The notes under the pieces: generated by a model
Seen by the model: the letters and a program-made list of their open reading frames with translations, nothing else
Told to the model about the DNA's origin: nothing
Databases searched by the model: none
Made by a program: the position numbers and the translations under genes
From: a virus
DNA: 64,000 bases
Virus record (IMG/VR): IMGVR_UViG_3300008262_000105
Span: 1 to 64,000 of that record
Strand: one strand, 5' to 3'
In this document: in pieces, positions 8,233-15,677 of the stretch
Numbering within the stretch: the stretch's first letter is position 1
Layout: each line of letters opens with the position of its first letter

Positions 8233-9513
8233 CTAAAGGTTTCCGTAAGTTTTTCCCCAGCTTGCTTTAATAGGAAACCCACCATCTTCCAATATACCTT
8301 TCAATCCCTTAATTAATTCCGTATCCACATCCATAGGTACATCAAATAAGAACGAGTCATAGGTGTAAAGGGTCAAACGTATTTCAGTACCTTTTATATA
8401 CTCCAACACCTTCCTCATTTTCTCAACATTTACTTCCGTTTCAAATGCCTGAAGAAGATAGTTGAATACCTTTTGTGGATTGGCTTGTTCTACCCAACTT
8501 AGTGGAATCAATCGGTTTGGAGTACGGATACAATCACACTCTACCGAATCATCCCAAAAGCGGTCTATGAAATGGGCAACCTTATCAAAGTATGGTATTT
8601 GGCGGAACTCATCATCAATACCACCATATAGTAATCGGAAAGTTACACCCTTAGCCTCATCAATTCCACATCCATATTGGTCAGCTAACCATTGGTGTAC
8701 GTTTCCATCCGGCATTTGGTATCCCACTAACTTACCAATTAGTCGTGGGTGATAAGCGTTGTAGTCCATTTGTAGGAATATCCCATCGGCTATGAAACAA
8801 TCTCTACTACCATCCGATTTGTTAAGGGCGGCATAGTTCACACCACCATGTCTATTGGATGGTCTACCCGTCACCGTAAATGGATTGTATTCGGTGAACA
8901 CTAAGTCACCTTTGAGATGTTTGGAAGCTTGAGGCCATCTATCAATAAATTTTTTCCCATCGACCCGGATCCCATATCGTTCAATATCTGAAAGGGTTGG
9001 TAAGAATATATCGTTATACCAATTATAAGTTTTACTCTTTTGGTTTCTATGTTTAAGTAATTGTGGTTCTATTGCTTCCGCAAGTTTAAGAATGGGAATG
9101 GATTGAATGATGTCCTCTTTGTAACCTTTGTGTAATAAAGGAGCTACTAAGTGTTGTAATGGTTGAGAGTAGTCTATTGTTTCACCGGTCTTTAAGAAAT
9201 AGGCGGTGTCAACATCATTCAGTCCTTCCCTAAGTGTAACAAAAGATTGGAGTAGCTTTTTCTTTTGAAATACCCACTTATCACCGGCGGTATTCAACAA
9301 CCCCCCTATTTGCTCATTAGAGAGTGATAGAGCGTCTGTGTGTTGTTGTGGTACAATATACCTGTCCGATAGGGTTCTTACGAATATAAACGAAATGGTG
9401 GTGTTTAATGGGTGCTTATCATTATCCACCCAAAGCGGATACCAAATGGATGGTTCGGTTTCCAGCTTTACCTTTAATTCGTTTAACTCATCAATAGACT
9501 CAACAATTCTCAT
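8233..9513 (-). CDS. Compact family-A DNA polymerase-like protein
   Basis: 426 residues, resembling the polymerase domain of DNA polymerase I. Visible motifs in order: TGRPSNRHGGVNYAALNK at ~215-232 (Pol I TGR...NLQNIP region); motif A QMDYNAYHPRLIG with metal-binding Asp250; the finger O-helix EAKGVTFRLLYGG at ~286-298 with Lys288; motif C TYDSFLFDV with Asp386 (usually HDE, here YDS). The first ~150 residues may be a reduced exonuclease-like fold but show no clear DEDD acidic set. At 426 residues it is much shorter than T7 polymerase (about 700). The frame extends upstream to 9663, but that part is the tmRNA 3' half; the -7 promoter box lies 4 nt before ATG 9513, so this ATG is the start and the mRNA may be leaderless. 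It could be a replicative, repair or gap-filling polymerase. Confidence 0.82.
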   Translation of the reverse strand: MRIVESIDELNELKVKLETEPSIWYPLWVDNDKHPLNTTISFIFVRTLSDRYIVPQQHTDALSLSNEQIGGLLNTAGDKWVFQKKKLLQSFVTLREGLNDVDTAYFLKTGETIDYSQPLQHLVAPLLHKGYKEDIIQSIPILKLAEAIEPQLLKHRNQKSKTYNWYNDIFLPTLSDIERYGIRVDGKKFIDRWPQASKHLKGDLVFTEYNPFTVTGRPSNRHGGVNYAALNKSDGSRDCFIADGIFLQMDYNAYHPRLIGKLVGYQMPDGNVHQWLADQYGCGIDEAKGVTFRLLYGGIDDEFRQIPYFDKVAHFIDRFWDDSVECDCIRTPNRLIPLSWVEQANPQKVFNYLLQAFETEVNVEKMRKVLEYIKGTEIRLTLYTYDSFLFDVPMDVDTELIKGLKGILEDGGFPIKASWGKTYGNL

Positions 9514-9517
9514 AACA

Positions 9518-9549
9518 CAAATATACGAAAAAATCCCCAAATTACCAAA
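9518..9549 (-). promoter_or_regulatory. Bacteroidota-type promoter of the polymerase-like gene (leaderless start)
   Basis: In the gene direction TTTGG (9549-9545), 19 nt, TATATTTG (9525-9518). The ATG at 9513 is only 4 nt beyond the -7 box, so transcription should begin at or next to the A of the ATG. The -33 part lies inside the loop of the tmRNA terminator hairpin. Confidence 0.75.
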
Positions 9550-9564
9550 TGTAAAATGGGGATT
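9528..9564 (-). terminator. Intrinsic terminator of the tmRNA, overlapping the next promoter
   Basis: In the gene direction an 8-bp stem AATCCCCA / TGGGGATT (9564-9557 with 9539-9532), a 2x2 internal loop, four further pairs TTAC/GTAA and a 5-nt loop, followed by six T at 9533-9528. It starts 7 nt after the encoded CCA end of the tmRNA. Confidence 0.85.
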
Positions 9565-9571
9565 AAAAAAG

Positions 9572-9949
9572 TGGTGGAGATGACCGGACTCGAACCGGTG
9601 TCTTACGAAGTAACCATAATACCAGCTTTTCACACGTTTAGGATAAGGTTTAATCTTATTCACCTTCCAAAATAATTGGGGCCGAATGGTTAGTTCAGCG
9701 CTACCACCAACCGATTTATAGTTTCGGTAAACTTAGGTTTCACTTCTTTTTAAAATCTCACGAGTGATGCGAGAGGTGATTAGGCTGCTACAGCGTAATC
9801 AGCACCTACGAATGCCATAGCATCTTCGAAGGTCCAAGTAGATAATTCTACGTCAGTTATTGTTTGATTCCTTTATTAAAGTGGTTTGAGAACCTTCCCA
9901 CTACGTGTGATACTATGCCTCTCATCGCAATCAATTCCAAAGCATCCCC
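9572..9949 (-). ncRNA. ssrA: Transfer-messenger RNA (tmRNA), phage-encoded
   Basis: About 378 nt. The 5' end GGGGATG pairs with 3' CATCTCC (one G-U) as a 7-bp acceptor stem, and CCA is encoded at 9574-9572. The T arm reads ACCGG-TTCGAGT-CCGGT. Near the 5' end GGAATTGATTGCG matches the conserved D-arm-like region of tmRNA. An internal reading frame ends with codons for GADYAVAA and a TAA at 9782-9780, very close to the usual YALAA proteolysis tag; the frame is open upstream for about 23-27 codons, so the resume codon is not fixed. A hairpin-rich stretch between tag and acceptor is consistent with pseudoknots. Its own promoter ends 13 nt upstream and a terminator follows. It would rescue stalled ribosomes and tag the products; no smpB gene is seen here, so host SmpB is probably used. 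Confidence 0.93.
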
Positions 9950-9962
9950 ATATCAATAAATA

Positions 9963-9994
9963 CAAATATAAGAAAAAATAATTAGATTTCCAAA
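9963..9994 (-). promoter_or_regulatory. Bacteroidota-type promoter of the tmRNA
   Basis: In the gene direction TTTGG (9994-9990), 19 nt, TATATTTG (9970-9963). The mature tmRNA 5' end at 9949 is 13 nt further on, which implies a short 5' leader removed by RNase P. The -33 element lies inside the end of the upstream coding sequence. Confidence 0.78.
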
Positions 9995-10353
9995 TCTTTC
10001 TTTTCTTTAAATTGAAGAAGATTTGGTAGGTACAAATTTAATTTTGGTATTTTTGGCATTACTAATTGTACCGCTTTATAATTGGAGTTTTTTATTTCAT
10101 CATCACTTCCTTTAACTCTCCAATTAAGAGTTGCTTGTGCAAAAAATGGATTATCAATTACTTTACTAAAACCAATAAAATCAACTTCATATATTTGTGA
10201 TTCTGTATCATTTGCTTTTTGAATAAAGTATCTTGTTATATATCCTTTTTTATAATCTATTGGCGTTGGTGTAATGACATGTGTTTTTATTTTGACCGAA
10301 TCAAACTTTAAATCAGGATTTCCAACTTTTTTAAATCTGTTTATGTCAATCAT
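9982..10353 (-). CDS. Hypothetical baseplate-operon protein, 123 residues
   Basis: I do not recognise a family. The protein is soluble and beta-rich (VKIKTHVITPTPIDYKKGYI, IYEVDFIGFSKVID, ATLNWRVKG) with no signal peptide or membrane segment, and it ends in a charged tail. It follows the hub-like gene by 10 nt and is the last gene of the baseplate operon that starts near 18520, so a small baseplate or tail-associated role is likely by position only. The tmRNA promoter overlaps its 3' end. No terminator is evident between its stop codon and the tmRNA promoter, so late read-through into the tmRNA is possible. Confidence 0.65.
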   Translation of the reverse strand: MIDINRFKKVGNPDLKFDSVKIKTHVITPTPIDYKKGYITRYFIQKANDTESQIYEVDFIGFSKVIDNPFFAQATLNWRVKGSDDEIKNSNYKAVQLVMPKIPKLNLYLPNLLQFKEKKDLEI

Positions 10354-10363
10354 AATTTTAAAA

Positions 10364-12640
10364 TTATCTAGCTTGTCTATAACTTCCTTCTATTTCTGTT
10401 TTCCACATCATTTCACTTATAGTATGTTTTACAGAAGTTACTTGAAAGAATCCATTTTGGTAACCAGCCGGTAATCCAGTAACCATAAACTTATCACCTC
10501 TTTTGATACCACTCACACCATGAATACTAAAATTAAATTTAATTGGCATTATAGGACCAGTACCATCAGATTCAGTTTGAACATCTGTAACATCATTTTG
10601 TTTTTTAAAAAATTCAAAAACCGCTTGGTCATTGTAAGCAACTATAAAACATGCTGCTGATAAATTTGCAGCAAAATCAAATTTATCATCTTTATCAGGT
10701 CTTGGCATAAACCCAACCTTATCTAAAAATAGTTGTAAATTTTTTTGTTTTGCTTCTTCTATTTCATCAGCTGTTGGTCCTTCTGGCGGACTATCATCGC
10801 TTGGTGGTGGTTCTTCCCTTCTTCGTATTGTTGTAAGTATTTTGTCTTCTTTATCAGTAAATAATCCTTTCTTTTTTGATGTAATATCTTTTTGACTTCC
10901 ATTTATATTCTGTCCTATTCTATTACCAATTATTTGATTCATTTTTGCACCACTAATATCTAAATCCAAAGAGGCATCTATAAAAATAGAACTTACCCCA
11001 TGTAATTCAAATTCAAATGGTTTTTCTTTTCCAGTTGCTGTTAAATTTAAATCCACAACTCTTAATTCATCATTATTTTCACCAGGAATTATTTGAAAAT
11101 CCCATATACCACCAGCTGCACCAGCCATACCATTTAGTATCTGATATAACCCATCTTTTATTGAAAAGTTTTTAGTTTCCAATATACCTTTGGCAAAGTC
11201 CAAATTTACATATAAATCATTTAAGAATCCCCACTGTCCTTCTGGTTTATTTAATCCTATAAAACTACTATCAACTTTATTTTGTATAACTACACCATTA
11301 GCCGAACCATCTACGATTGCACCTGCAGCAGGAAATTGTACTATTGTACCATCTGTACCCGATACCGAACAATCATCTACTTCTTCATTCGATACACCAT
11401 TATCAGTTTCACTATTTGCTGCCTTAACAATATCAAATTTAGGTGCTGTTTTATTTGGTATGAATAGTTTTGTTTTATCTGTACTAAATATTTTTGGGAA
11501 TGCTGTACATGCCGTATTATCTGTTCTTATTTGTGTTTTAACTTCTTTTCCACCAATCATAAATCCTTCAATTCCTATTTGATTTATAATTCTAATTAAA
11601 GCACTAAATTTTATAAATGCATCATCTTTAATAATTTCACTACCAGCAGGAAATTCCACATCCGTTTTTTTACCACCGCTTTCAAATGTTGCTTCTTCAT
11701 TATTTAATGTAAATCCTAATATTTGAGTACCAGTTGTACATTTATTTACCTTTGCTTTTACAGTTTCATCAATATTTATAAAATTTACGGCGTTTGCAAC
11801 ATCTGCTTCTGTTCTCAATGCTGAAACTCTTTCTGTTCTTCTGTTTGATGGTAATCTATTAAAAGCCATCATAAATCTTTTCTTACCTAAATCAGTTTCT
11901 GCTGATATTTGAGATGTACTATATTCTGCTGCAGTTTTCTTTTCACTTTCTGTACCTTTTTCTTCAGAATTATCCGCTCCCATAAAATATGCAGGTAATT
12001 CGGTAAAGCCTGTACACTTAACAGTTATTTCGTAACTATTTCCATTTAATGATATACTTCCTCCTGTTATAAATCCCAAATAGTTATCGTACATACCACC
12101 ACATGCTTCTCTAGCTGCATTTACATTATCAAATGTTTGGTAATTCGCTACACTATCAACATCTAATGTATTTTTATATTTGTTTAATGAACTTTTAACA
12201 TTCCAACCCCATTCTATAAAAATAGAATAACCAGGTTCCAAAAAATATTCACACAAACTATCTAATTGACCTTTTGTATAAGCTGTAATTGTAAATGTTG
12301 CTTTTCTACTAAGAGTACCACTACCCTCATCAACTTCGATAGAACTTATATTTGGTTTTGGTCTGAAAACAGAATCATTTGCTGTTGCTGATACAAACCC
12401 ACCACCCCAAGTTTTTCCTAAAGTTCCACTACTCTTACCACCACCATAAATAGAACCCTCACCAGCTGCTCCAAAGAGTTTAAAATTTGGGTTTGATAAA
12501 ATTATTAAACCATCACCAACTCCAGATGAAACTCTTACCCAAGCGTTTAATCCAGAAATTTTTTCTATATTTCTTTTTCTAGAATTAAGTTCGGTTTGAA
12601 CATATCCTGCGATATTTGAAAAATTTGGAAAACTTGACAT
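10364..12640 (-). CDS. Baseplate hub-like structural protein, 758 residues
   Basis: A large beta-rich virion protein. Residues ~95-150 read SSIEVDEGSGTLSRKATFTI and LEPGYSIFIEWGWN, recalling conserved baseplate-hub segments of marine T4-like phages. The last ~100 residues (KFNFSIHGVSGIKRGDKFMV, GFFQVTSVKHTISEMMWKTE, IEGSYRQAR) have the form of the C-terminal end of gp27/gpD-type hub proteins, where a GxFxVxxVxHxxxxxxWxT strand pair closes the fold. A Pro/Asp/Glu-rich linker lies near residue ~610. It sits between a gp53-like gene (3 nt upstream) and a small gene of unknown role, in the expected place for a hub component. No lysozyme domain such as that of T4 gp5 is visible. The hub assignment is inference; a structural baseplate role is well supported by context. 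Confidence 0.68.
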   Translation of the reverse strand: MSSFPNFSNIAGYVQTELNSRKRNIEKISGLNAWVRVSSGVGDGLIILSNPNFKLFGAAGEGSIYGGGKSSGTLGKTWGGGFVSATANDSVFRPKPNISSIEVDEGSGTLSRKATFTITAYTKGQLDSLCEYFLEPGYSIFIEWGWNVKSSLNKYKNTLDVDSVANYQTFDNVNAAREACGGMYDNYLGFITGGSISLNGNSYEITVKCTGFTELPAYFMGADNSEEKGTESEKKTAAEYSTSQISAETDLGKKRFMMAFNRLPSNRRTERVSALRTEADVANAVNFINIDETVKAKVNKCTTGTQILGFTLNNEEATFESGGKKTDVEFPAGSEIIKDDAFIKFSALIRIINQIGIEGFMIGGKEVKTQIRTDNTACTAFPKIFSTDKTKLFIPNKTAPKFDIVKAANSETDNGVSNEEVDDCSVSGTDGTIVQFPAAGAIVDGSANGVVIQNKVDSSFIGLNKPEGQWGFLNDLYVNLDFAKGILETKNFSIKDGLYQILNGMAGAAGGIWDFQIIPGENNDELRVVDLNLTATGKEKPFEFELHGVSSIFIDASLDLDISGAKMNQIIGNRIGQNINGSQKDITSKKKGLFTDKEDKILTTIRRREEPPPSDDSPPEGPTADEIEEAKQKNLQLFLDKVGFMPRPDKDDKFDFAANLSAACFIVAYNDQAVFEFFKKQNDVTDVQTESDGTGPIMPIKFNFSIHGVSGIKRGDKFMVTGLPAGYQNGFFQVTSVKHTISEMMWKTEIEGSYRQAR

Positions 12641-12643
12641 AAA

Positions 12644-12931
12644 TTATTGACTAAAATTATTTTCTATTTGAATATAGTTTAATGGTATTCTTAATATTGT
12701 ACCATCTTTTAATCCCATTGGTGCATCGTGTATATTGTTTGCTGCTGCAATTATCCACCAAAGGGAAGCATCTTCATAGTATTGATAAGCTAATGTATCC
12801 AATCTATCTCCAGTTTCAGTCATTACATACACATCCGTATCACTTAATGGGATATTTGGAAATATTTTTGGTTTAAATACTTCTCTGCCATCAAATGTTT
12901 TTTTAGTTTTGTTATTTGTATATCTTGCCAT
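12644..12931 (-). CDS. 53: gp53-like baseplate wedge protein with LysM-like fold
   Basis: A 95-residue baseplate protein. The middle (DTDVYVMTETGDRLDTLAYQ followed by YYEDASLWWIIAAANNIHD and LKDGTILRIP) is the LysM-like module of T4 gp53 and of tail protein X: a GD-lxxlA-xxYY core, a WWxIAxANxI helix, and a terminal GxxLxIP strand. The protein is close to a minimal LysM unit plus a basic N-terminus (MARYTNNKTKKTFDGREVFK). It lies 3 nt from the 913-residue gene upstream and 3 nt from the hub-like gene downstream, so the three are surely co-transcribed and probably translationally coupled. In T4 gp53 joins wedges; the same job is inferred here. Confidence 0.8.
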   Translation of the reverse strand: MARYTNNKTKKTFDGREVFKPKIFPNIPLSDTDVYVMTETGDRLDTLAYQYYEDASLWWIIAAANNIHDAPMGLKDGTILRIPLNYIQIENNFSQ

Positions 12932-12933
12932 AA

Positions 12934-15675
12934 TTAACTTACGTTTGGACTTTCAGGATAAAACTTACCTTTTGTTGGAGAATAGTATCCCATATTAGTT
13001 AATTTATATATTAAATTTTCTTTTACAGCAGCTTCCCCTACAGTTGTTGTAGTTTTTCCAGTTTGGTCTGTGAATGTTCGACTAAACCCAGAATAATAAC
13101 TAACCTCATCAATCATTTCACCATCTGCAAATACTTGACCTTTAATACCATCACCATCTGTAAATACATTTACTTTATATGAAGGTAATTTTGGTTTTTC
13201 TATTGTGGATTCATTTTCTTTTACGCTAGCTGGTTCGTTTGTTTGTGTATTAGTTTGTCCAGCTGGTTCTAATTTTTTTGCAGGTAATTTCTTTTTGAGT
13301 GTAGGAACTTCAGCATCATCGCTTGAAGTTTGTAAACTCTCATTATTATTTGAATCATCTATTTTTTGTGCAGTTGCATTTGAATCACCAGTATTTTGCT
13401 GTGCTTTAGGAAGTTTTTCAAATCCATAGTATTGACCTCCCTGACTTGTTCCAACTGATTCAACAAATTTAAGTGTTACGTTCACATCAATAATTATTGG
13501 AAGTTTATAATCCTTCATACTAATTGTAGCTCCCTCTATACCAACAACACCATCTTCACCAACACCAACAGAACCAATTTCCCAACCACCATTTTCATCT
13601 ACTGTATAACTTAATGATTCTATAAAACAATTTTTGCTTTTATATAAGTTGCCTAAAGTAAACGTTACGAATGGTGGGATTGCATATGCACCACTATAAC
13701 CTTGTGGATAAGCTAAACCTGTTAGGAAGTTTATTCTTTGCCATGCTGCTACGTGCTGTAAAGGAGTTGTTGAATAAACTTTAAAATTAAAACTTACGCT
13801 TCTTTCGATACCAGTATAAGTGTAATAATTAAATGGATTACCAATAAATTTTCCAGAATCCCAACTCGGACTTACAGTTTCACTTATACCAGTTACTGTT
13901 GCTCTGAAATTTACAGATTGCCCTGTTGCTTTTGACCTAAATTTTAAAGTTACAAAATCATAATCATCTAATATAGTTCCATCTTTTAATTTTAATGATT
14001 CACCTGCATATGGTGTTTTTTCATTTACAAAATCTAATTTATCTTTACTTTCTATACCATATCTATTTTTTAAAGATACTGCTCTATTACTTTCTTTTAA
14101 AGTATTTTTAAATCTTGAATATTGATTTTTTGAAACATTTTCTCTAGTCAAAGGTGCTAATCCTTTTCTATCACCTTCGGATAATTCCTTTCTTGCCTCC
14201 ATTAATAGTTCTAACTTTGCCGATGTATCATTTCTTAAAGTTATATCATCTTGCGTTGCATCTACTGTACCAGAGTATTTTATTTCGTTATCGTATCTAT
14301 TAATTACGTTTGCTTTTATTGCAGTTTCATCTTTATTTTCTGCATTTTGCTGTGCTTCTTTTCTACCTTCTTTTAATTTTTCTTTACTTTTTTTATCAAA
14401 AGGATTTTGTGATTCTCCCAATAATTTTCCAGTAGAACTTAAATCACCTTTTTTTGGTGAACCAGGAATTGCAGATTCTGTTTCTTTTTTATCTTTGGAA
14501 AATTCTTTTTTACTTTCTATTAAAGTATTTAATTTTGAAGATAAATCATTCCTTAATTTAACATCGTCAGCTTGCTCATCTACAGTTTCAGAATATCTTA
14601 TAATTGGATCTGGTGCTAAGTCTGATTCAGCGTTGGGTTTTACATCGCCTACTTTAAATTTACCAGATGATAAAAATTGCTGTCCTTCTTTTCTAGCAGA
14701 TGTTAATTGAGATGTTACACCTTCTTTTACAGTTGATACTTTACCTTTTATGTTAAATCTACTTACATCCAAATTTAGTTTTCCACCTAAGTTTGTAGTG
14801 GATGGTAACCCCTTTGGTTCATATTTTGGTGCACTTTCTGCTATTTTAGCAATTGTTTCTCTTTCGGTTTTCTTTTTATATCTTATTTTTTCAAGTTGTA
14901 AACTCGATAAATCATTTCTTTTTGCTATATCCTCACTATATGCATCAATTGTAGATGTGTATCTTGCAAAACTATCGTACTGAGTTTCGTATTCATTCTT
15001 TTTTGCTAAATTTTGTGCTCCTTGCTTTGGTGCACCAAATAGTTTTTTTCTTACTTCTTTTTTTAATAAATCTACACTTGTACCAACAACACCATTTAAT
15101 ATTTGTTTTGGAGTACCTTTTACATTTTTTATAATTTGACCAGATATTGTTCCTTTACCATCTTTTTTAATTTCTGCTAAAGTGGTCATTGTATCTGGTT
15201 CTTTACCAGATTTAAATTTATCATTTAAAGAAATTTTAGTTGGTATTAAATGGTCAGGAAACACAACACCTATTTTAGATAGTGTTCTTAATCCAAAGTT
15301 TTCTATCTTATTATATAAATTACCTATAATTCCGCTAGATTGACCAGGATTTATTGAATCTTTCATTGTATCAACCAACTTAGTTGATTTTTTTTGAAAG
15401 CGAATAATATCAGTTCCATATACAACAGGAGCTGATAAATTATGTATCATTCTCAATCCTCTTATTTCACTTTCTACAAATGTTTCTTTTAATCTATTAT
15501 TGTTACTAGAAGAACCTTTTCGTATTCCAGACGCTCCTTTAAATGATAGTTCAAGTAAAGAATTACCTGGCGTAATAGGATTTTTCTTACTATCACGAAT
15601 TTCGTATTTTTGTTGAGCAGTTTGCCCGTCTGCTAAACGTTGTGTCTTAAATAATTCTTCTAATGTTCTTCCCAT
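12934..15675 (-). CDS. Large baseplate / tail-tube-initiator-like structural protein with a triplicated repeat
   Basis: 913 residues. The N-terminal ~200 residues are mixed. Residues ~237-500 contain three copies of a ~35-residue helical repeat (RY-S-TVD-x4-DI-x2-RNDLS-x2-L), at about 237-270, 359-392 and 465-498, separated by charged linkers. Residues ~565-770 form a beta-rich domain: DYDFVTLKFRSKATGQSVNF, ISETVSPSWDSGKFIGNPF, RSVSFNFKVYSTTPLQHVA, RINFLTGLAYPQGYSGAYAI, then FVTFTLGNLYK and LPIIIDVNVTLKFVES. This has the character of tail-tube-like or tube-initiator folds (T4 gp48/gp54 group), by inference only. The C-terminal ~100 residues are low-complexity followed by a small domain. It lies directly between the tape measure and the gp53-like gene. 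Confidence 0.68.
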   Translation of the reverse strand: MGRTLEELFKTQRLADGQTAQQKYEIRDSKKNPITPGNSLLELSFKGASGIRKGSSSNNNRLKETFVESEIRGLRMIHNLSAPVVYGTDIIRFQKKSTKLVDTMKDSINPGQSSGIIGNLYNKIENFGLRTLSKIGVVFPDHLIPTKISLNDKFKSGKEPDTMTTLAEIKKDGKGTISGQIIKNVKGTPKQILNGVVGTSVDLLKKEVRKKLFGAPKQGAQNLAKKNEYETQYDSFARYTSTIDAYSEDIAKRNDLSSLQLEKIRYKKKTERETIAKIAESAPKYEPKGLPSTTNLGGKLNLDVSRFNIKGKVSTVKEGVTSQLTSARKEGQQFLSSGKFKVGDVKPNAESDLAPDPIIRYSETVDEQADDVKLRNDLSSKLNTLIESKKEFSKDKKETESAIPGSPKKGDLSSTGKLLGESQNPFDKKSKEKLKEGRKEAQQNAENKDETAIKANVINRYDNEIKYSGTVDATQDDITLRNDTSAKLELLMEARKELSEGDRKGLAPLTRENVSKNQYSRFKNTLKESNRAVSLKNRYGIESKDKLDFVNEKTPYAGESLKLKDGTILDDYDFVTLKFRSKATGQSVNFRATVTGISETVSPSWDSGKFIGNPFNYYTYTGIERSVSFNFKVYSTTPLQHVAAWQRINFLTGLAYPQGYSGAYAIPPFVTFTLGNLYKSKNCFIESLSYTVDENGGWEIGSVGVGEDGVVGIEGATISMKDYKLPIIIDVNVTLKFVESVGTSQGGQYYGFEKLPKAQQNTGDSNATAQKIDDSNNNESLQTSSDDAEVPTLKKKLPAKKLEPAGQTNTQTNEPASVKENESTIEKPKLPSYKVNVFTDGDGIKGQVFADGEMIDEVSYYSGFSRTFTDQTGKTTTTVGEAAVKENLIYKLTNMGYYSPTKGKFYPESPNVS
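13535..14970 (-). repeat. Three copies of a ~35-residue RNDLS repeat inside the 913-residue baseplate protein
   Basis: Protein-level repeat with consensus RYS-x-TVD-x4-DD-(V/I)-x-LRND-x-S-x2-L-x2-L, at residues about 237, 359 and 465 of the protein (spacing ~122 and ~106). Copies keep the RND(L/T)S core but differ elsewhere, and each is followed by a Lys/Glu-rich helix. The given range is approximate and also includes the start of the following beta domain. Confidence 0.6.
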
Positions 15676-15677
15676 CT

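Noticed and set aside
8195-8233. 13-residue N-terminal extension of the secreted nuclease
   Set aside because: It crosses the late-type motif and would bury the signal peptide; the internal ATG at 8194 gives a textbook signal sequence.
9514-9663. 50-residue N-terminal extension of the polymerase-like protein
   Set aside because: The extension is the tmRNA 3' half and terminator read as protein; the promoter -7 box lies inside it, 4 nt before ATG 9513.
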